Source: Adineta steineri
Lineage: Eukaryota; Rotifera; Eurotatoria; Adinetida; Adinetidae
Reading direction: 5' to 3'
DNA: 64,000 nucleotides
Assembly (NCBI GenBank): GCA_905250115.1
Contig: CAJNOI010000123.1
Location: 62,001-126,000 of the forward strand
Shown: positions 22,740 through 34,515 of the stretch, in pieces
Layout of the letters: the number at the start of each line of letters is the position of its first letter
Numbering within the stretch: the first letter of the stretch is position 1
Notes under the pieces: model-generated
Databases searched by the model: none
What the model saw: the letters and a program-made list of their open reading frames with translations, nothing else
What the model was told of the DNA's origin: nothing
Translations under genes and position numbers: made by a program

Positions 22740-25410
22740 TTAGTGATTTGTTTCTTTTAAAACTAAATTTAATAGTAGAAAGGAAATTGTTAAATAATTG
22801 ATTGTTTTTCTGGTTGATGCTAAATTTGTTTCTAAATAAACGGAAACAATTTCATCATTTTCATATGAATATTTGTTTGTTTGATTATCTTGTGTAGTTA
22901 TCGTAAATATAACTAAATCTGTTATTAATTTTTCTTTATAATCTTTTGATAATGTTATTAAATTCATTCCAGATGTTTGATTAATAAAAGTTAAATCTTT
23001 AATAATCCCATCATTACTAATTATTTTCAATGTATCAATAATTTGTAAACGTACAGTAACTCGATTAGATAGGGCACTTTTAATTGTATAATTCATTTGA
23101 ATTGTTTCACCTTGTGATATAATATATGGTTGATCATTTAATTCAATTGTAAATATTGTTGGTGAAATAAGTTGTTTTTCAATACGTTGAATTTGTTCCC
23201 CATTAATTAATGTAATAATTGTTTGAATACGAAATTGTTGTTGAGGAATACGAATATTTGTTAATATTCCAAGTTGATCTGATTGAAAAGGTAAATAATT
23301 TCTTATAATATATCCAAATTGATCGATAAGAGAAATAGTAACATTACTATATTGAACATTTTCACATGTTGTTAATATTATTAAATTAGAATCAAGAAGT
23401 GGTTCTGTGGTTAATTGAGTATAACCATTACTATCTTTATCAGATTCGAATTGTTTTTGTAAAGTTGACGAACAAATTCTATTTGTTTTACTATGTATCT
23501 GAATATCATAATCAAATTCTTGAGATAAATTTCCTGTTATTAATGACCATACGCCAACATTTGGTTGTAAGATTTTCCACATATATAAATGTTTTGAATG
23601 AATAACATTATCTGTTAGTATATATAGAGAATTATCAGGTTTACGTAATTGAATTTGATTAATATTTTTAATTTCTCCTAAAAATAATTTTTTCTTTTAT
23701 TTTTATTGAAAAATATTTTTTCTTTACCCATTGATGAAATATCTAAATAGAGTTCATTAATCGATGAATCAACATAAAATCTTGTTGATATTGATTTCGA
23801 TTTCGATATAAATATAGTTTGTAATCTTGTCCATTCTAATCGACGAAGAATAAATTCAGAAATAACTATTCGATCATTAATATTAATAGGAAAAGTAAGA
23901 CCACCACTGATTGATGCGAAATCAAAATCATTATTATTTTCATCTAATGGATCAATTTTATTAAATATACGTCTTTTTATTTGTTCACCCATAAATGAAT
24001 AAACAACAGCTCGTTTATTTCTTAATAAAGCACGTACTTGATGTTTTAAATAAGCATCTTTAGCTATTGAATCAGTAAATGTATAAATAACTGATGCATA
24101 TTCACATTGTTTTAATCCTTCAACAAGACTATGATAATATAATTCACCATCTGTTGAATTTTTTTTCTCACATGTTTTTAAATTTTGAATAGCAATTGTT
24201 AAATCATTTGGATTACGTGAATTTACCATAATCTCAGCTTTATCACTATTAAATGTTATTAATATATAATTATGTGGAGCATATTCTAATTGACCATACT
24301 GTTTAACTATATTAATTGATATCTCTTTAGCTAATTCAGTATAATCAGCCATTGAACATGCTGTATCAATTGATATAATAAGACTATTTAAATTTTTTTT
24401 TAATGTTAAGAATAAACCAAAAGCTTCATCACCAATGACTTGTCGAAATTCATTGAGAATTTTTCTGGTAGCTTTATAAGCCATTTCTGCTGCTTGATAA
24501 TGTAAATGACCATGAACAGAATCTAATTTATCTTTATTAATACCACCAATTGGTTCATTTGTTGCAGAACCATCAAAAAATCCTCCATGTGAACATTTAC
24601 CTTTAGGTTTTTTTCCTATAATAGTACCTAAACCTTTTGGGATGAAATAACCCGTAGTAAGTAATTTGTTTTTAAGAATATTGACATCTAAATTTGGTTT
24701 TGTTTGACAATCTACACCCTGACAACTAATACATGTTCTCATATCAACTGATGCATATTCTTCTTTTTGAAAAAGTCGTTGACCAAGAACATCACTTGGT
24801 GATGTATATTCAAGTTCAATATAATTTGAATGACTATAGAAATCCTTTAAATTTATGAAAATAAAAAGTGATAAAAAAGAAAACAAGATTAACTCACTTG
24901 TAATGTATGTAACATCTCTCCGAATGTTTTCCGTGCTTGATCATAATCATCTGCTTTTAAAACACTGTCTACTGTTGCTTCATATCTTTTCATAACTAAT
25001 TTTGATCCACCAAGAAATGTTTCACTATCGAAATGACTCTCGGATTTAAATACTTCTTTTAAATCTGTTTTTGTATTTGATGAAGCAATTGTTCGAATTG
25101 TTGTAGCATATTGCCATGGATTAACACCAGTTTGTTGAGAATTTGTTAAAATACTAACGATATCATAAACAAGATTTTTATCACATTGACCATTTGTTAC
25201 ATTAAATTTTACTTCTAAATATTTTGTATCAATTTTATATACTGATTGCAAATAATCAATAGTTACACGACAAAGAGCACAAACAGTTATTTCATAATGT
25301 GTAGTATCTTCATCTTTTCGAACAGATGGTTTTAAATCAAGAAAACCAGCATCGAATGCATAACAACTATTCAAGATTAAAAAGAAGAAGAAGAAAACCG
25401 TTGACATCAT
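22740..25410 (-). CDS. VWA7-like secreted/GPI-anchored protein with VWA domain, three exons
   Basis: Exons are 25410-24898, 24844-23728 and 23677-22740, giving 855 residues with in-frame junctions. After a signal peptide comes a region matching the N-terminus of von Willebrand factor A domain-containing protein 7 (ARKTFGEMLHTLQ joined across the intron to DFYSHSNYIEL). The block CSHGGFFDG is typical of the same family. The VWA domain follows (LIISIDTACSMAD, then FTDS in its middle). Its MIDAS motif is DTACS rather than the usual DxSxS, so one metal ligand is altered. The last 310 residues are beta-rich and end in a hydrophobic tail suited to a GPI anchor. It should be extracellular and act in adhesion or matrix binding. 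Confidence 0.85.
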
Positions 25411-27428
25411 AATTCAACAACAGAAATAACTGATTTTATTATGTCTTATATACCATATGCCTGTTGCCTGTTACTTGATAGGTTATCTTATGTAAATACT
25501 GACATTATTCATCATGTGCTTTGAAAGAAATGAAATATTTACTTGTTTTGAAATTGTAACATGATATACATGAATTTTATTAGCTTATATGTAACTTAAT
25601 CTATTTGAATTAAAGCAAAGAACAACAAAATCTAATAAGAATTTTATATTATAGTAGAAGTTTAGAAAAAACGTATTTATTTGGATTTTTGTTCTATGAG
25701 ATAATTCTATAAATGATTCAAACAAATCAATGAATAAAATATAACGTTTTGGAGAAAGTACGCAGAGTTCCAAGTACCCATCTATTATTCAGAAAGGTTC
25801 TGTAAGATAACCGATATGTATACTTTGTAAGTTTTCAGTAATTATACCACTGTTGAGTTCGAAAGTAGGTGATTTATAAATCATAAATTTTTCAACCGAA
25901 AATTTAAAATAGTTATAAAGATTTTTGGTATTTATAAATCTGTTTTTGACTTATAAATGCTTGAAAGATTTATAAATATCTACTCGATTTATAAATCTAA
26001 CTCGATTATAAACGAATATTGGATAAATAAGTGCGAGTATATTGTATAAGCACCTGCCCAGTTTACGAATTTTGAACTGATTGATAAACAAAACTAATTA
26101 AATTATCTTTATCATTTTAACTTAAAATATGAGTATATAACATCCTCGTGGTGGAATATAATTTTACCAAATTTAAAAGCACTATTCTCACGAATTTCTA
26201 GTAGACATTTACACAGCTTCGAATTTCAAGACTTATCAATTTACCAATTTCGACCCTATTTATAAATCTCGACCACATTTATAAACATTTTAAATTTTTT
26301 CGATTTCTGATAAATTTAAATATTTGTCAAAATCATTTGAAACTCAACAGTGAATTATACGCATATCATTATACCGTATTGAGTATCCTATATTTGTCGT
26401 GTGTGAGTGAGATATATGAGAGACACACTCACATCCACACCCACGCAGAAACGGTAAAGAATGCTTTTTTTCCTCTCCTATTTCAATCGTCATCAGCACT
26501 TGCAACATATATTTTCAACAAGTCTACAAATGAATCATATTGTTCCTTCGATCTATAAAATCGAAACGATTCAAACGTTAGATGCCAGGAGTTTAAAGTC
26601 TGAGCAAGTTTTCAGATATAATTCTATAGGCAGCTCTTCACTCATATGCATTTTCAATATCTTCTACGAAAGAAGTATTTGTCCTACTATGTATATTTAT
26701 TATTTATAAAATTTGATTAAACTTTTCTAATTCAATCAAGTTCTAATTACATGCTACACCTTGAAACAATAGCTATTGAATTGTTACAAATATGGAAATT
26801 AGTATAAAGTCTCTGTAGATCAATTTTCTTTTTATTGACAATATTTGTGTTTTATTCAGCTTTTGTAATTATTTGTAAATTAACACGTCAATATTGTTTA
26901 TGATATATAGAAAAAAAAACGTGGGCAATAATGAAATGTTTAAGTTCTTTCGCACGGACAAACTCTCAACAAGGAAATAACGCGTTACTGAAACTCATCA
27001 TTTTGTAATAGGAAATTATGTGGATCAATTTCCGATTTTTCATAACGCATGCTTGGAAGAAACACACAATTAGAAATTAAAAGAAATTATTTATACCAGT
27101 TTACTCTTTCCTATTCTATTTTTCCATTTAATATATTTTTTCATATCATTTTCTTATGCAGTTTTTAAAGATTTCTTATTCTATCTTATTGTATAAGTTG
27201 TATCACAGTTATAGTGTTTAAGACAAAATATATATTTATTTTTATTTTAAAACCATACCATCATTTCTTACAAATCTTACACTAACAAAGGTTTTATCTG
27301 TATAATAATATATATTTTGTTTTTAATATTATCGAGAAACTAAAGTACCTTCAACAAGATATTTATATTACTTTTTTGATGTACTGTAGATCATTTATCC
27401 TTCATCAAATCGACTTGATAGTATAAAG
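25411..27428. other. Intergenic stretch holding a hAT-type MITE
   Basis: Upstream of both flanking genes. Apart from the element at 25848-26352 it holds a GTGTGAGTGAG / CACTCACATCCACACCCACG G/C-strand-biased patch at 26400-26445. No gene is supported. Confidence 0.5.
25848..26352. mobile_element. 505-bp hAT-type MITE with TATAAATC subrepeats
   Basis: Ends CACTGTTGAGTTCGAAA (left) and TTTGAAACTCAACAGTG (right) form terminal inverted repeats. The direct repeat AATTATAC at 25840-25847 and 26353-26360 is a perfect 8-bp target duplication, pointing to hAT. The interior carries many copies of GATTTATAAATC or its half, which is self-complementary. No coding capacity. Confidence 0.88.
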
Positions 27429-28936
27429 ATGTTTCATATTTATCATGATTTATTTATTTTTATCAGTTGTATGTTGATATCTATTGAAACTCAACATATA
27501 CCTACTGGTTGGCAATCATTCGTTGATTTCTCCAGTTCAGGAGTCGAGTTCTCTCCTAAAGATATCAATGCTATATTCTTACAGGAGATGAGTGTTGATT
27601 CTATATACAATTCACTAGTTACGGACAGCCTTGTTCACTTTGTCGAGATAGTCGATATCTTCAATGCATTAATTCAACATGTCAATGTCAGCCTAATACA
27701 TATTTTGATGGATCAATTTGTCGAAGTCAAAAACTATTGGGAGATGTATGTATAAATGAAACAGATTGTCGCATTGATCGTAATTACACTTGTTTACCAC
27801 GTCTACAATGTGCTCGTAAGTAATTTATATTATTCACTAAAGAAATCTTCCAGATAACTAAATCTATTGTTATTGTAATCGTTCATACCGGCGATTTCAA
27901 CCAACATAGTCTTTCTATGCTAATTTGTTAGATTGAGTACATTCCTATTTATCGTTGATACTATGTACTCAGTTTTCGAATAATATTTTATTTCTGTTTT
28001 CTAGCATTATCTCTTCAGAACGGAACCACTGTTGGAGGCTACTCAGATGGCACAGCTGGTTCAGATAACAATGCTCTCTCTTACCCAGATGCATTAGCTG
28101 TAGGCATGGATAGTTCGATTTACGTTGCCGATCCTGGTAATAACCGCGTAATGCGACTGCGTGAAGGTTCTACAACGGGTACAATAGTCGCAGGTTCAGA
28201 TTCTTGGGGTAATGACGCTAACCAATTAGATTATCCAAATGGTCTGTATGTCGATGCATTAGCAAATATATATGTAGGTGATAGCAAAAACTATCGTGTA
28301 ATGATTTGGAGAAATGGATCATCTCGTGGTACTCAAGTGGCTGGAGCAGGTTATTACGGAGAGACATTAAGTGAAATAGCTGAAATCCTAGGACTTACGG
28401 TTGATTCTCATAGAAATATTTATATAGCCGAAAAATACACTCATCGAGTGACAAAATGGGCTCCAGGTGCTAGAAGCGGTATACTTGTGGCAGGTGGAAA
28501 TGGTGAAGGCCCTAACAGTGATCAACTCAGTTATCCAGGTGGACTTTCTCTTGATGAGGCACACTCGTATCTTTATATTGCTGATAGTGGCAATAATCGT
28601 ATTCAAAGAATAGTATTAGGTGGTTCAACAAATGCTATTACTGTAGCAGGCGGAAATGGCGCCGGATCAAACAATAACCAGTTCAACAGCCCATCAGATG
28701 TGTGTTTTTCAAAGAACATTGGTGCCATATACATAGCTGACCAATATAATAATCGAGTTACACGGTGGTATATTGGCGCAACAAGCGGAGTTACCATTGC
28801 CGGTATGGATGGTTACTCAGGGGCTTCTCCAGTGCTGCTTAATGGTCCATGCGGTTTGGCATTGAGTCTGAATGAAAGTTTTCTCTATGTTGCTGACAGT
28901 GGTAATAGTCGCGTTCAGCGTTTCATGATGATATAG
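27429..28936 (+). CDS. Secreted NHL-repeat beta-propeller protein with Cys-rich module
   Basis: Best model: exons 27429-27547, 27619-27815 and 28005-28936, giving 415 residues. The signal peptide (MFHIYHDLFIFISCMLI) is followed by a cysteine-rich module: QPCSLCRDSRYLQC, then CQCQPNTYFDGSIC, and five more cysteines to LQCAP. This module is in a different frame from the first 39 codons, so an intron (27548-27618) is needed. Its donor GTTCTC is weak and the boundary is uncertain. The third exon encodes about six NHL repeats, each with the form IYVADPGNNRVMR or LYIADSGNNRIQR, making a six-bladed propeller. Proteins of this plan are abundant in bdelloids and are thought to bind ligands outside the cell. 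Confidence 0.8.
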
Positions 28937-29413
28937 TTGACACATATTTGTATTATATTTATCAGAAATATTTACAACAATTATATACAGTTATTTTCAA
29001 TTTATATTGAACTTGCATTTCTTTTCGCATACAAATTGCTTACTTTGACACTGCTTCTGCTTATATATAAAAATATAAATATCTATTCTAGCAAAAAATA
29101 AACTATAAAAATCAATTTTTTTCAAAGAAAAAGGTTCATATCATTATCGTTATTTGTTGTTGAGGACATACACTTTTGACTATTGCTTATTATTATCTTA
29201 GCTGTTACACGATTTATCGCGTCACTTTAGAATACAGATGTTTGTAAAAAAAACTAAAAGAGAACTACAAAACAGTATAATTTCATATTCTTTTGATTGA
29301 TTTACAAAAGAAAAACTTATACAAATATCTCGTTTTTTCGGTTGCATCAGAATTATTTGTCATCAATATTTCAATTTTTTTTGATTTTTTCGCCTAAAAA
29401 ATGTAGGAATTCA
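28937..29413. other. 3' intergenic spacer
   Basis: AT-rich, no supported feature. Confidence 0.5.
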
Positions 29414-29662
29414 TCAATCTCCTTTTTGAATTTCTTCTCTAAATATTACACCCTTATACCGAATATATTGGCCAACAGCTTTGTTTTCTTTTCTATCAGG
29501 AACATGTAGTGAATCTGCTTGTTTTAACTTGTCAATATTGTAATAAATAATACTCAGTGGAATGTGTATTTCATGATGAATAAGAGAAACAGATCGTATG
29601 TCTCTGTTCCAAAAAGACAAAATTGAAATATGATGATCTTTCAAGTTACTGGTCGATGGCAT
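29414..29662 (-). pseudogene. Tc1/mariner-like transposase N-terminal fragment
   Basis: An 82-codon frame whose middle reads VSLIHHEIHIPLSIIYYNID and then KLKQADSLH, followed by KAVGQYIR. This matches the helix-turn-helix DNA-binding part of Tc1/IS630-type transposases, where a recognition helix (STVYYNIKKLK) is followed by a basic GRP-type linker. The GRP linker and the whole DDE catalytic domain are missing here, and the frame ends soon after. It is therefore a relic, not a working transposase. No inverted repeats were found at its ends. Confidence 0.5.
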
Positions 29663-29991
29663 AATTGAATGAATATATATTCAAGAGGAAAGGAATTACA
29701 CTTCTATATATATACAACGTGTAGTATATCTGTCGAAAGCTTGTCCCTCAACAAATCATTTTTTTAGTCATTTATAATAGTATATACACAAACTCACACT
29801 CACACTCACACTCACATCCACACCCTCAACGAATAGAAAATATAGTGTTCAATAGATTTTGTGCATTATTTTATTGGTTAGTCTAAAATACATCTATACA
29901 TAAAAATAAGGTGCATTTTTTTCTAACTAATTAATTAATATGACATGATCATATTGAATGTGATTTCTAGTTTAATATATAAGTTTTATTC
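29663..29991. other. Spacer with (CACACT)n tract
   Basis: Contains a CACTCA/CACACT hexamer run ending CACATCCACACCCTCAAC at 29789-29829. This C-rich, telomere-like tract lies next to the 3' end of the fusion enzyme gene. Confidence 0.5.
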
Positions 29992-32900
29992 TTAATTTAA
30001 ACATCCATAAAGTCCAATATGTATTTGTCCTCTTGGTACAATAATTTTCCATATTTCTAAATTATTTTCTTGTGCAGTTTTTCCACTTTCTACAATCGCA
30101 TCAGCTAATAGATATTTACTTGTATTACTTAAAAATCCTTCTGATGAACCTGTAACTTTATCCAAATGATATGTATGATGATTAATATTAATTTGTTCAA
30201 AAAATTTCGTAACTTGACAAATATGTTCCGAAGCAATTAATGATTTATTATCATATGTCCATTTTTCTGGTTCTATAATTGCACCTTTACGACATAGGAG
30301 TGCAAGACAAATAGTTGGATCAATAATTTGATGAATAACCGAATAAACTTTCGGATAATTTTTGACAACAGGTTCAAATGAAATAATATGTGTTACACGT
30401 TTTGATGCTAATAACCATATCATATCTTTTGGTTTACTTGAATGAAATGATAATTTCATATTTGATTCATTACCAAAATATTTTGAAAATTTATTTTCAT
30501 CAATTATTTCTCCATTAACTTGAAAATTTCTATTTGTATGTCGAGTTATTTTAATCCCTAATTCTTCTTCGGCAAATCTATCAGTTTTTTCCGTATATTT
30601 CGATGTTGTTATTCCAATAATAATTTCTTTTGATATTTGTTCTGTTATATCTTGATTATTATTTTGTTTTTCTTTCCATCGACGTGAATTTAATTCATTA
30701 GAAATATCTTCAATTGTTATACCCATGCCATTTAAATACATAATAAGATGAACAAATAAATCACTACATTCAGATATTTGATTATCTTCATGACCTGCAA
30801 CAACTTCCCAAAATTCTTCCATTATTTTTGCAAGTGCTAATTGTGGATTTCGTTGTATTTTTCCTGAATAACTATCAGAATCAATTTTCGATTTAATATG
30901 ATCAGCTAATGTACCAAAATTAGCTTTAATACTTGTTTGTAAATTAAAACAACTATGATGACCTTAACAATAGAATAAATTAAAATATAAATAAGAAATA
31001 AAAGTTTCTTTACCAGTATGACAAAATGGATTTTTTGAATCAACTGTAATTAATATTGTATCACCATCACAATCTAGACTTATTTGAATAATATGTTGAA
31101 TATCACCTGATGTTTCACCTTTCATTATTAATCTTTGTAATTTTCTTGAATAACGATATAATTTTCGTTCTTGACATGTTTCTTCAATTGATTCTCTATT
31201 CATATAACATAAACCTTTAACAATTCCATTTTTATCTTGAATAATAGCTGGTACAATTCCATTTTCATCAAAATGAATCATACTATTATATATATTTCCA
31301 ATTGTTAATTTATTTTTCCATATTGCTGAACCAAGTAATGGAATAATACGTGGATATGACCATAGATATTCTAAATCTTCTAATGTACTTATTCCACCAC
31401 CAATATAAATTTTTTCAATATTAGAAGGAATTTGTAAAATTAAATCATGTATTTGTTGACGAGGAATACCTGATAAATGTCCTTCAGTTTGAACAAATGT
31501 TATACTAATAACATTAACACCAATTTGAATTAATTGATTTATTCTTGTTATTATATTTATATGAGTATTTGTTCGACGTCCATGAATAAGTACTTCATTT
31601 TCTTCATTAATACTTACTTCAATAATTAAACGATTCTTTGCTATTTTTTCAATTAATTCATCATCAGCACTTGCTATAGCACATCGACGTATACCAGATT
31701 TTAACATATCATCAATATCATTTAATGATCTTAAACCACCACCTGTATGAACATAATGTTTTTGAGCTAATTTTTTAATAATTTCACGATTTTTTCTATT
31801 AAGTTCTCCAAAAGCACCATTTAAATCAACAACTAATATATCAGGAAATATCGATAGATATTTCATTGCTTGTTCATAATCTCCATTATTATGTATTTCA
31901 CATACTCGGGAACTTTTAACTAATACTGGTTGTCCATTAAACATGTCCATAGTAACAATAACACGTCGAGGATTTTTTCCTTGTATATTTAACCATAATG
32001 ATTTTAAATTGGATGGAATTTTAAGTTTTGTATTATTTAATAATTGTTGAATTTCTTGTTTATAAAAATAATAATTATTATTTAATAATTCTGTTTCATG
32101 AAATTTATTTTTCATAAAATATTCATAAAATATTTTATTAAAATCATTCCATTTATTTAATATTTGTTCACGTGAAGATGAACCACCTTTTCGCCATATA
32201 TCTTTATCAAATTTATTTTGATTATTATCTATCATTGTTATTCTCATACAATCTTGATTAATTTCACTCCAAAATTCTTCACCACTTTTATTAAGCATAA
32301 AACAAACATCTTTAATTAATAAATTGACACGAGAAAAATATGATTGTATTATCATAAACATTTTTAATACAGATAATTTTGTTTGTTTTATATTAATTAC
32401 ATCATTCAATAAATCTTCAGTTATATTTTTATCTCCAACCTAAAAAAACAAAACAATATGAATATTTTTAATAATTTAATAAAATTTCTTTTACTGATAT
32501 TGCATATTTTGGATTAGAAAGAATTTTCTTAAAAAATTCTTCTTTGCCAACAGCTTGTTCATATATATAATAATATATATTTTTCGTCAATGCTATTTTT
32601 GTTGTTGGTGATATATGATTTGGATTTCTCCAATCAAGTCTTACATACGGACCAGATAAATATTCCCCATTACCATTTGTTAAAACAATATTTTCATTAT
32701 TTAATATATCATAAAATGAATTTTTATCAGTTCCTTCACAATATCGTTTAACAATAACTTCTATTGGAGTAATTTCATCAATAAAATCACTAATTATAAT
32801 ACCATTTGAATTAATTGAACGATAAGAATGTTTTAAATCATTACGCCACATCATTTCCAAAAATAATTGAGAACCACATGCTCGAACTGATCCTAAAATA

Positions 32901-33830
32901 TATATTCAATTTAATTTATTAATTCTAATAAATAAAATATTTGTTACCTAAATTATTAATTTCTCCTGTAATTTGCATTGAATGTGAATAAATCGTCGAT
33001 TTTAAAATAATAAAAGCTAAATCTTTTGTAAATGGATTTCCACTAATATCTTTATAAATTTTTTTTGATTCTCCCTCAGTAATGAGTTTAAGAATAGGTC
33101 CATTGATTGATAATTCATATTCTCCAATTCGTAAAAGATTTTCTTCTTGAATTATTTCATAATTATTTAAATACCATCTTATATATAATTTTTTTTTGTC
33201 AATATTATCAAATTCTTCTTCATATTCAGGTAAATCTTTTATTTGCTTAATATCATAAATATTTATTATTTTATAAAGTTGATTTTCAATATCACATTCT
33301 TGAATAATATTATAATTAAGTACTTGAGTACCTATTTGACGATAATATTGATAATAATTCGAATATATTTCAATAACATCGAGTACTTGAGTACAAACCT
33401 GTGGTATAGTTTGTTGTGTTGTATCAATAAATGGTATACCAAAATGAGCACTTAAATGACGAAAACGTTGTTGATAATAATTTAATGCTTTTTGTGTTTC
33501 CCATATACTTTTTTTCGATCGTGTTTGTATTCGTTTTAGAAGTGTATCAACTTGACAATCTAGAATAATCCAATAAATTTTTTGTCCATTTATTGTTTCA
33601 TTTGGTAATTGAATTTTATCAAAATTTTCTTTATCAAATGTATATTCTAATATTAATTTATCAATAATAGTTGGATCAATTCCATAATCATTTGCTAATT
33701 CATTACCACGTTCAATAGCAATAATATTATTATTATGAATAACTGCTTTTTTTGAATTTATTAATTCACATATACTTGTTTTTCTACAACCATCATTTCC
33801 CAATAAACAAATTATATCATATTTTGCCAT
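29992..33830 (-). CDS. hisA-hisI-hisE-hisG fusion: Six-domain fusion: TMPK-like / PurC-like / HisA / HisI / HisE / HisG
   Basis: Exons 33830-32948, 32892-32495, 32439-31014 and 30962-29992 join in frame (introns 51-55 bp) into one 1225-residue protein. Residues 1-175 are a P-loop kinase like thymidylate kinase, with GNDGCRKTS where GxxxxGKT is usual and LDCQVDTLLKRI later. About 205-550 resemble SAICAR synthetase: TEGESKKIY, ITPIEVIVKRY, then FDKDIWRKG. About 573-807 are HisA (VTMDMFNGQPV, HTGGGLRS, YIGGGIST). 812-903 plus the next exon are HisI, with DCDGD and CHTGHHSCF completed across the last intron. About 910-998 are HisE (EEFWEVV, SDLFVHL). About 1015-1225 are a short-form HisG (KVTGSSEG, LADAIVESGKTAQENNLE). 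HisG, HisE, HisI and HisA catalyse histidine steps 1-4, from ATP and PRPP to PRFAR. Animals lack this pathway, so transfer from a microbe or protist is likely. In HisA the catalytic-Asp strand reads SIN instead of SxD. Confidence 0.88.
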
Positions 33831-34515
33831 CTAACTTGTTTTTCACAAATATTCGTACACCTGGTTGTTGGACAAAATAATTTAATGAATAATATTGAAA
33901 TGCTGCGTTTTTGACTATCTATTTCGTAATCAAAAAAAAATGTAAATTTATCATGTTTTTCAATCTTTTTTATAGCTAAAACATGGTCTTCACCGTTCGT
34001 TAATGTTTATGAATAGACGAAAACAAAAACGTGATAGTTTTTGCATAGCCATTTAGAAGCATGCGATGTGTATGCTCATAAAAAAGTATTGCGTCTTTTA
34101 TTATCAATATGTATCAAAAGAAATCGTCATTCACCCTTAAAAGCCGATCGCTAAAACAGAGACTCTGGCCCTTCAGTATGATTATAGAAGTATGATCGGT
34201 AAAAAATTGCGAGATATCTTTTTCTGATAGATCGACAATATACCAAAGTTCACAGTCTATTTATGAATAGACAATTTTTTTTAAATAAAAAACTATTGTT
34301 TCGTCTAGCAGTCATTTGAGAATAATTTATTTCACTCTCTATGATCAATCCGATTCTCTTAGTTCGAAAAAGTACTGGATTCTATATATAGACTCTTATT
34401 ACGTTTCTTATTGCAATTAATCATAGTGTACAATATAAGTCTAAATGTTGCATAAAAAAACTATTTTTATAGTGAATTTATTAAGAAGATAATAAAATAA
34501 AAAATGTTTTATTTC
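33831..34515. other. Spacer upstream of the fusion gene
   Basis: No gene is supported. It holds the promoter of the fusion enzyme (transcribed leftwards) and the 3' end of the dehydrogenase gene. Confidence 0.45.
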
